DNA of 64,000 bases from Acanthacorydalis orientalis (Eukaryota; Arthropoda; Insecta; Megaloptera; Corydalidae), in contig CM068322.1 of the NCBI GenBank assembly GCA_034766995.1, forward strand, positions 35,225,439 through 35,289,438. The letters are read 5' to 3'. The translations under genes were made by a program, and so were the position numbers. This document shows, in pieces, positions 59,611-64,000 of this stretch; the first letter of the stretch is position 1; each line of letters opens with the position of its first letter. The notes under the pieces were generated by a model that was given only the letters and a program-made list of their open reading frames with translations, ran no database searches and had not been told where the DNA came from.

Positions 59611-60389
59611 CCGCGAACATTTAGGGTGGCTGAAATCCGAAACCGGCAGTGTATGAAAACGGGCGGCTGCAGAACAACGGGCTCGGAACCGTGCACCCAC
59701 TGCGGATCGATAAACGTGCACGAACGACGCAGATATGAACTTGAACGGCCGGCCGGCACGGCCGAGCCGGCGTGAACTTGAACTTGAAGGTGCGATCTTT
59801 CAGTGATGCGTGCACGTGCGCACGTTCTTCGTTTTCGTCGACGTGGCCGAAAACGAATTCACGGTCGGCGCGTTTCTCTTTCTTTGACGGATGGAAACGT
59901 TCTGACAGCCGCTTTTAATTGATTGTGCGCGACGTTGACGGCCCGTACGGGTTCCAGTGCTCGTTGACGTTAATTTATTCCCACAATCAGACTTCTGTTC
60001 AAGTGTTCACGTGCCGATGTCGAACGGTCAAGCGCGCCCTTCGCAAAGAGAACGTCATGTTTTTTGATTGATTTCTGTTTAATCGGATTCGAATGTTCGT
60101 CGCGGACTGAAAATCGGTTCGATTCTTTTCCAATACATCCTCGAATCGTCGAAAAGCAGTCAAACTCACGTTCGGAAATCAATTCTTCGCACGTCCCGTA
60201 AGCTGTAAATGTGTTTCGAGTCAAAAGTATTCACTAATCGTTCACTGATCATTTTTGAAGGTCATTTACAACACCCATTTCGATGACAGGTCCGTCGTTC
60301 TCAAAAAGCTGTGCGGTACAAAAACAAATTTTACACTGGGGCCTTTTTACACTCGGACCTTGTTAACTTGTTGATTGTCGCTATTTAAA
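59611..60389. other. non-coding stretch
   Basis: GC-rich palindromic GGCCGGCCGG near 59748-59757. No gene. Confidence 0.5.
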
Positions 60390-61080
60390 TAAGACTTTAA
60401 CTATTAGTTTGGCAAGGAAATAATTGCGATTTTTGTGTACTGAACTCTGACGTTAATTTTTTTTTCAGTGCAAGTGTCATTCCATCGTGTCCATGTTAAT
60501 ATCATTTTAAAGTGCATTTTTCGGTCTGTGCTGTGACGACATCGACTTTGGTTCTATTGTTGAGTTTGTTTAAAATCCGGATATTGAATGGAAGTCAAAT
60601 TTTGTGTTAAAATGCGATTCGCTGCAGCCTCTAATGTGCGTTAATGTATGGAAGCGATCCGTGCGGACTTTGGCGAAACGATGCACGCTTTTAGGCGATT
60701 TTGATCTTGCTGAACTTCAGGCGGATGTCAATACCTTCTGCGTTGATTTAGTTCCGAGCGGCGAAGAATATGTGGTGACGATTTTCTTGTTCCATGACAT
60801 TTGCAAATCGAAATTTGTACATCGCAGTGCCTTGATCTGGGAAACGTTGCAAAAAACCCAGACGTCTTGATTAAGCGATCTGCCCTATTGTGCGCCAGCG
60901 TTTAAGGAACGTACGGTGCAACGGCGTTCCCAAAAATGAACCTGAATATGAAGGTCTTCTTCTTCAGCTCATGACGGTCAACTGAACGTGTAGTTGAATC
61001 GGAACCACGCACAACAGTTCTAAAGCTTGTAAAAGAGCATAAAACTCATATTTATGCTGAGTATGTAAATTGAGTACTGT
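60390..61080 (+). mobile_element. Mar-B relic (copy 6)
   Basis: The terminus TTAGTTTGGCAAGGAAATAA then TTGCGATTTTTG and the leader (CAAGTGTCATTCCATCGTGT, GTGCATTTTTCGGTC) match the other copies. Downstream, EVKFCVKMRFAAASNVR and, at about 60990, VVESEPRTTVLKLVKEHKT (second helix-turn-helix) are out of frame with each other. No catalytic domain. Confidence 0.6.
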
Positions 61081-61907
61081 CTCTTCTGGTAAAACAGAGT
61101 ACGCCGGGCGAAAATATTTAAAAAATAATTTATTCTGCATTTGCAGCTCGGAAATCTCACTTCAACCGCGCGCGGCCTCTCACACACACGTTTTTTTTTA
61201 TCGCGCTGCTTCGCACTTCCGTCGATCAGCCGAACGTCTTCGACATCTTTCTCTTATCGCGTACGCGCGATCGTCGAACAACGCCCGTTCGATACCCGTC
61301 AGAGATAAATAAATAATCGATTAGTGCGTGTGTGTGTGTGTGTTCGTGTATACCGTCGCTCTCCCTCGTCTAGCCGCGTTCAATATTTAATTGACTGTTT
61401 CGGTACCGTCGTCCTCGCTCTCTCGACAGATTGCTTACTAAACGCCCTGTAATTGCTCGAGGCGTGTCCGCACGTCCCCGCATCTTTGATGTACGGCTGG
61501 ACGGGCGGTAAGATAAACAGTATCAGATCCGATAAGATTTCATGAAACGCATATTGCACTTTCTTGCCGCGTCATTGCTTTTAAAACGAGTTTCTAATCA
61601 GTGTACCCGAGCCGATGTGTGCGAACCATTGAACGCCTCTTCCGTCTCTCTTACAAGTTTGAAAACGTTTTACAGTAATATATTCATGTATTTAGTTAAA
61701 TGAAAATATTCTGCGACTATTCTATACACGGATCGCACGTCCGTTTTATTTCGCTGAACCGGGACAACTCGAACGAAAAGTTTTAACCGTAAAATAATTG
61801 AACGAACGAGATCGGTATAAACAAGAGAATATGATATTTTTAGTCAGCTAGAATGATAAGGAGAGATGAGAGAGAGTAAGATGAATATGAAAGAAATTGA
61901 AGTCACA

Positions 61908-61909
<2 letters not shown>
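61081..61909. other. non-coding stretch
   Basis: Short (TG)n near 61327-61342. No gene. Confidence 0.5.

Positions 61910-61966
<57 letters not shown>
61910..61966. repeat. (TA)n microsatellite
   Basis: First of a cluster of three TA tracts. Confidence 0.95.
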
Positions 61967-62032
61967 GGGTGCTAAAGACCTTAGTTGTCGAGGCACTTAG
62001 TCAAAAGGATACGCCACCAATTGACTATTCAA

Positions 62033-63067
<1,035 letters not shown>

Positions 63068-63560
63068 TCAGGTGTGTAAATTGATCTGGCGTCTTCGAAT
63101 CGAATCAACGATAACTCTGTTTTAAATTAAAATATTTTCTAGTCGTCTTAGAATTTTGGAACGCCAACCTTATCATTTAAAAGCCAGTATATATCTCGGC
63201 CAAGCGGTTGGAATAACCCCAAAACAGTATTGAAAACGATAGCGTCCGAAAATCAGCACATTAAGCGTTGCACACTTTCAGCATTCGAGTTGAAAAAGAT
63301 GCTGCCGGAGGTGAGGAAACGATTTGTTCAGCTCTAAGAGATGTTGCGACGCATAAAAATTCAGTAAGTGGTGTCAAAGGGTTGGGAGTCGTGATTTTGA
63401 TCTTTCCGGTCGAAAATGTCCCGGATAATGAAAAAAATTTGAAGACGGGCAGCTTGAGAAGCTGTTAAGTGAAAACTCCGCTCAGACTCGATGGAAACTC
63501 GGTCTACAATTCCGGGTTATCGAACAAGCAATTTCCTATCAATATCAGACAAGTATTATA
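63068..63560 (+). mobile_element. Mar-A copy 16, retains extra N-terminal sequence
   Basis: Terminus TCAGGTGTGTAAATTGATCT, the leader, then GCGTCCGAAAATCAGCACAT (ASENQHI) and AAGGEETICSALRDVATHKN. Unlike the other copies it does not jump to the C-terminus. After frameshifts it reads QLEKLLSENSAQTRWKLGLQ, resembling the second helix-turn-helix. It is truncated after that. This is the nearest thing here to the parent element. Confidence 0.7.
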
Positions 63561-64000
63561 ATTCACTTATAATACGTTACTATATCTATATATTCATCTA
63601 TTTATTACATTCTATTCTTAAACTATACATTAATTTCCAGTCTTTTGAAGCAATGCTTTAAGAATATTACTAAATTGACCGCAGATACTGATTCTATAAA
63701 TACACTGAATGCTAGTCTGATTGATATTGGGAAATAAGCTTTCCCTTAATAGTTCCAGCCCTTTACGATCTCTTAGTACATGAATTCTGTTTATGGTGCA
63801 CCTAATATATAGGATTTTCTATCATTTAACGCTCTAAAAATGATGGACTCTATATCGAAATGTGTACAAGGAACGATCATGGCGATATTTCGTTGAACAT
63901 TTTCGACTAAAAACTCTTTTTTTGTGATTTGTGCAATGAAAAAAGAATCAGTTTTTAATCTAAAGCGATATTTTTTTCGAATCAAATTCAAAATGTGTCC
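63561..64000. other. non-coding stretch to window end
   Basis: Nothing assigned. TCGAAATGTGTACAAGGAAC near 63856 resembles TCGAAATGTGTACAAGCAAC near 3073. Confidence 0.5.

Overview
This is a window of AT-rich eukaryotic nuclear DNA, almost certainly from an insect or a close arthropod relative. The evidence is a spliced gene for a protein that I read as the insect adhesion protein Unzipped, a dense population of mariner/Tc1-type transposon relics, a jockey-type non-LTR retrotransposon fragment, hAT and piggyBac-like debris, and more than twenty long (TA)n tracts. There is no sign of bacterial gene organisation, and I see no tRNA, rRNA, CRISPR array or viral gene.

The only protein-coding gene I can support is on the minus strand. 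It has two coding exons, 13177-13372 and 6472-7760, separated by a 5.4-kb intron. Joining the exons at consensus splice sites gives 1485 nt, encoding 494 residues: a signal peptide, two DM9-like repeats, a beta-rich domain, an 18-residue threonine run and a C-terminal hydrophobic tail that suggests a GPI anchor. A splice acceptor lies only 13 nt upstream of the ATG, so transcription must start at a higher coordinate. A 49-nt exon-like island (36194-36242) and CpG-rich patches such as 20100-20720 are candidates for leader-exon or promoter sequence.

Layout. 1-5110: AT-rich DNA with a degenerate repeat ladder and a tandem array of about 126 bp units. 5111-6471: 3' flank and probable 3' UTR. 6472-13385: the gene; its intron holds an antisense alpha-methylacyl-CoA racemase (AMACR) pseudo-exon, a 149-bp foldback and mariner debris. 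13386-64000: about 50 kb with no recognisable intact gene, filled with transposon fossils, local tandem repeats and (TA)n microsatellites.

The transposon layer is the most structured part. One mariner family (called Mar-A here) occurs at least 14 times. Most copies with coding sequence have the N-terminal helix-turn-helix region joined directly to the last part of the transposase, with the catalytic core missing. That pattern indicates a family that spread after one internal deletion. Other relics include several more mariner lineages (Mar-B to Mar-E), a hAT relic carrying a mariner fragment, and a 5'-truncated jockey copy with two hairpins in its 3' UTR. None looks capable of making a full transposase.
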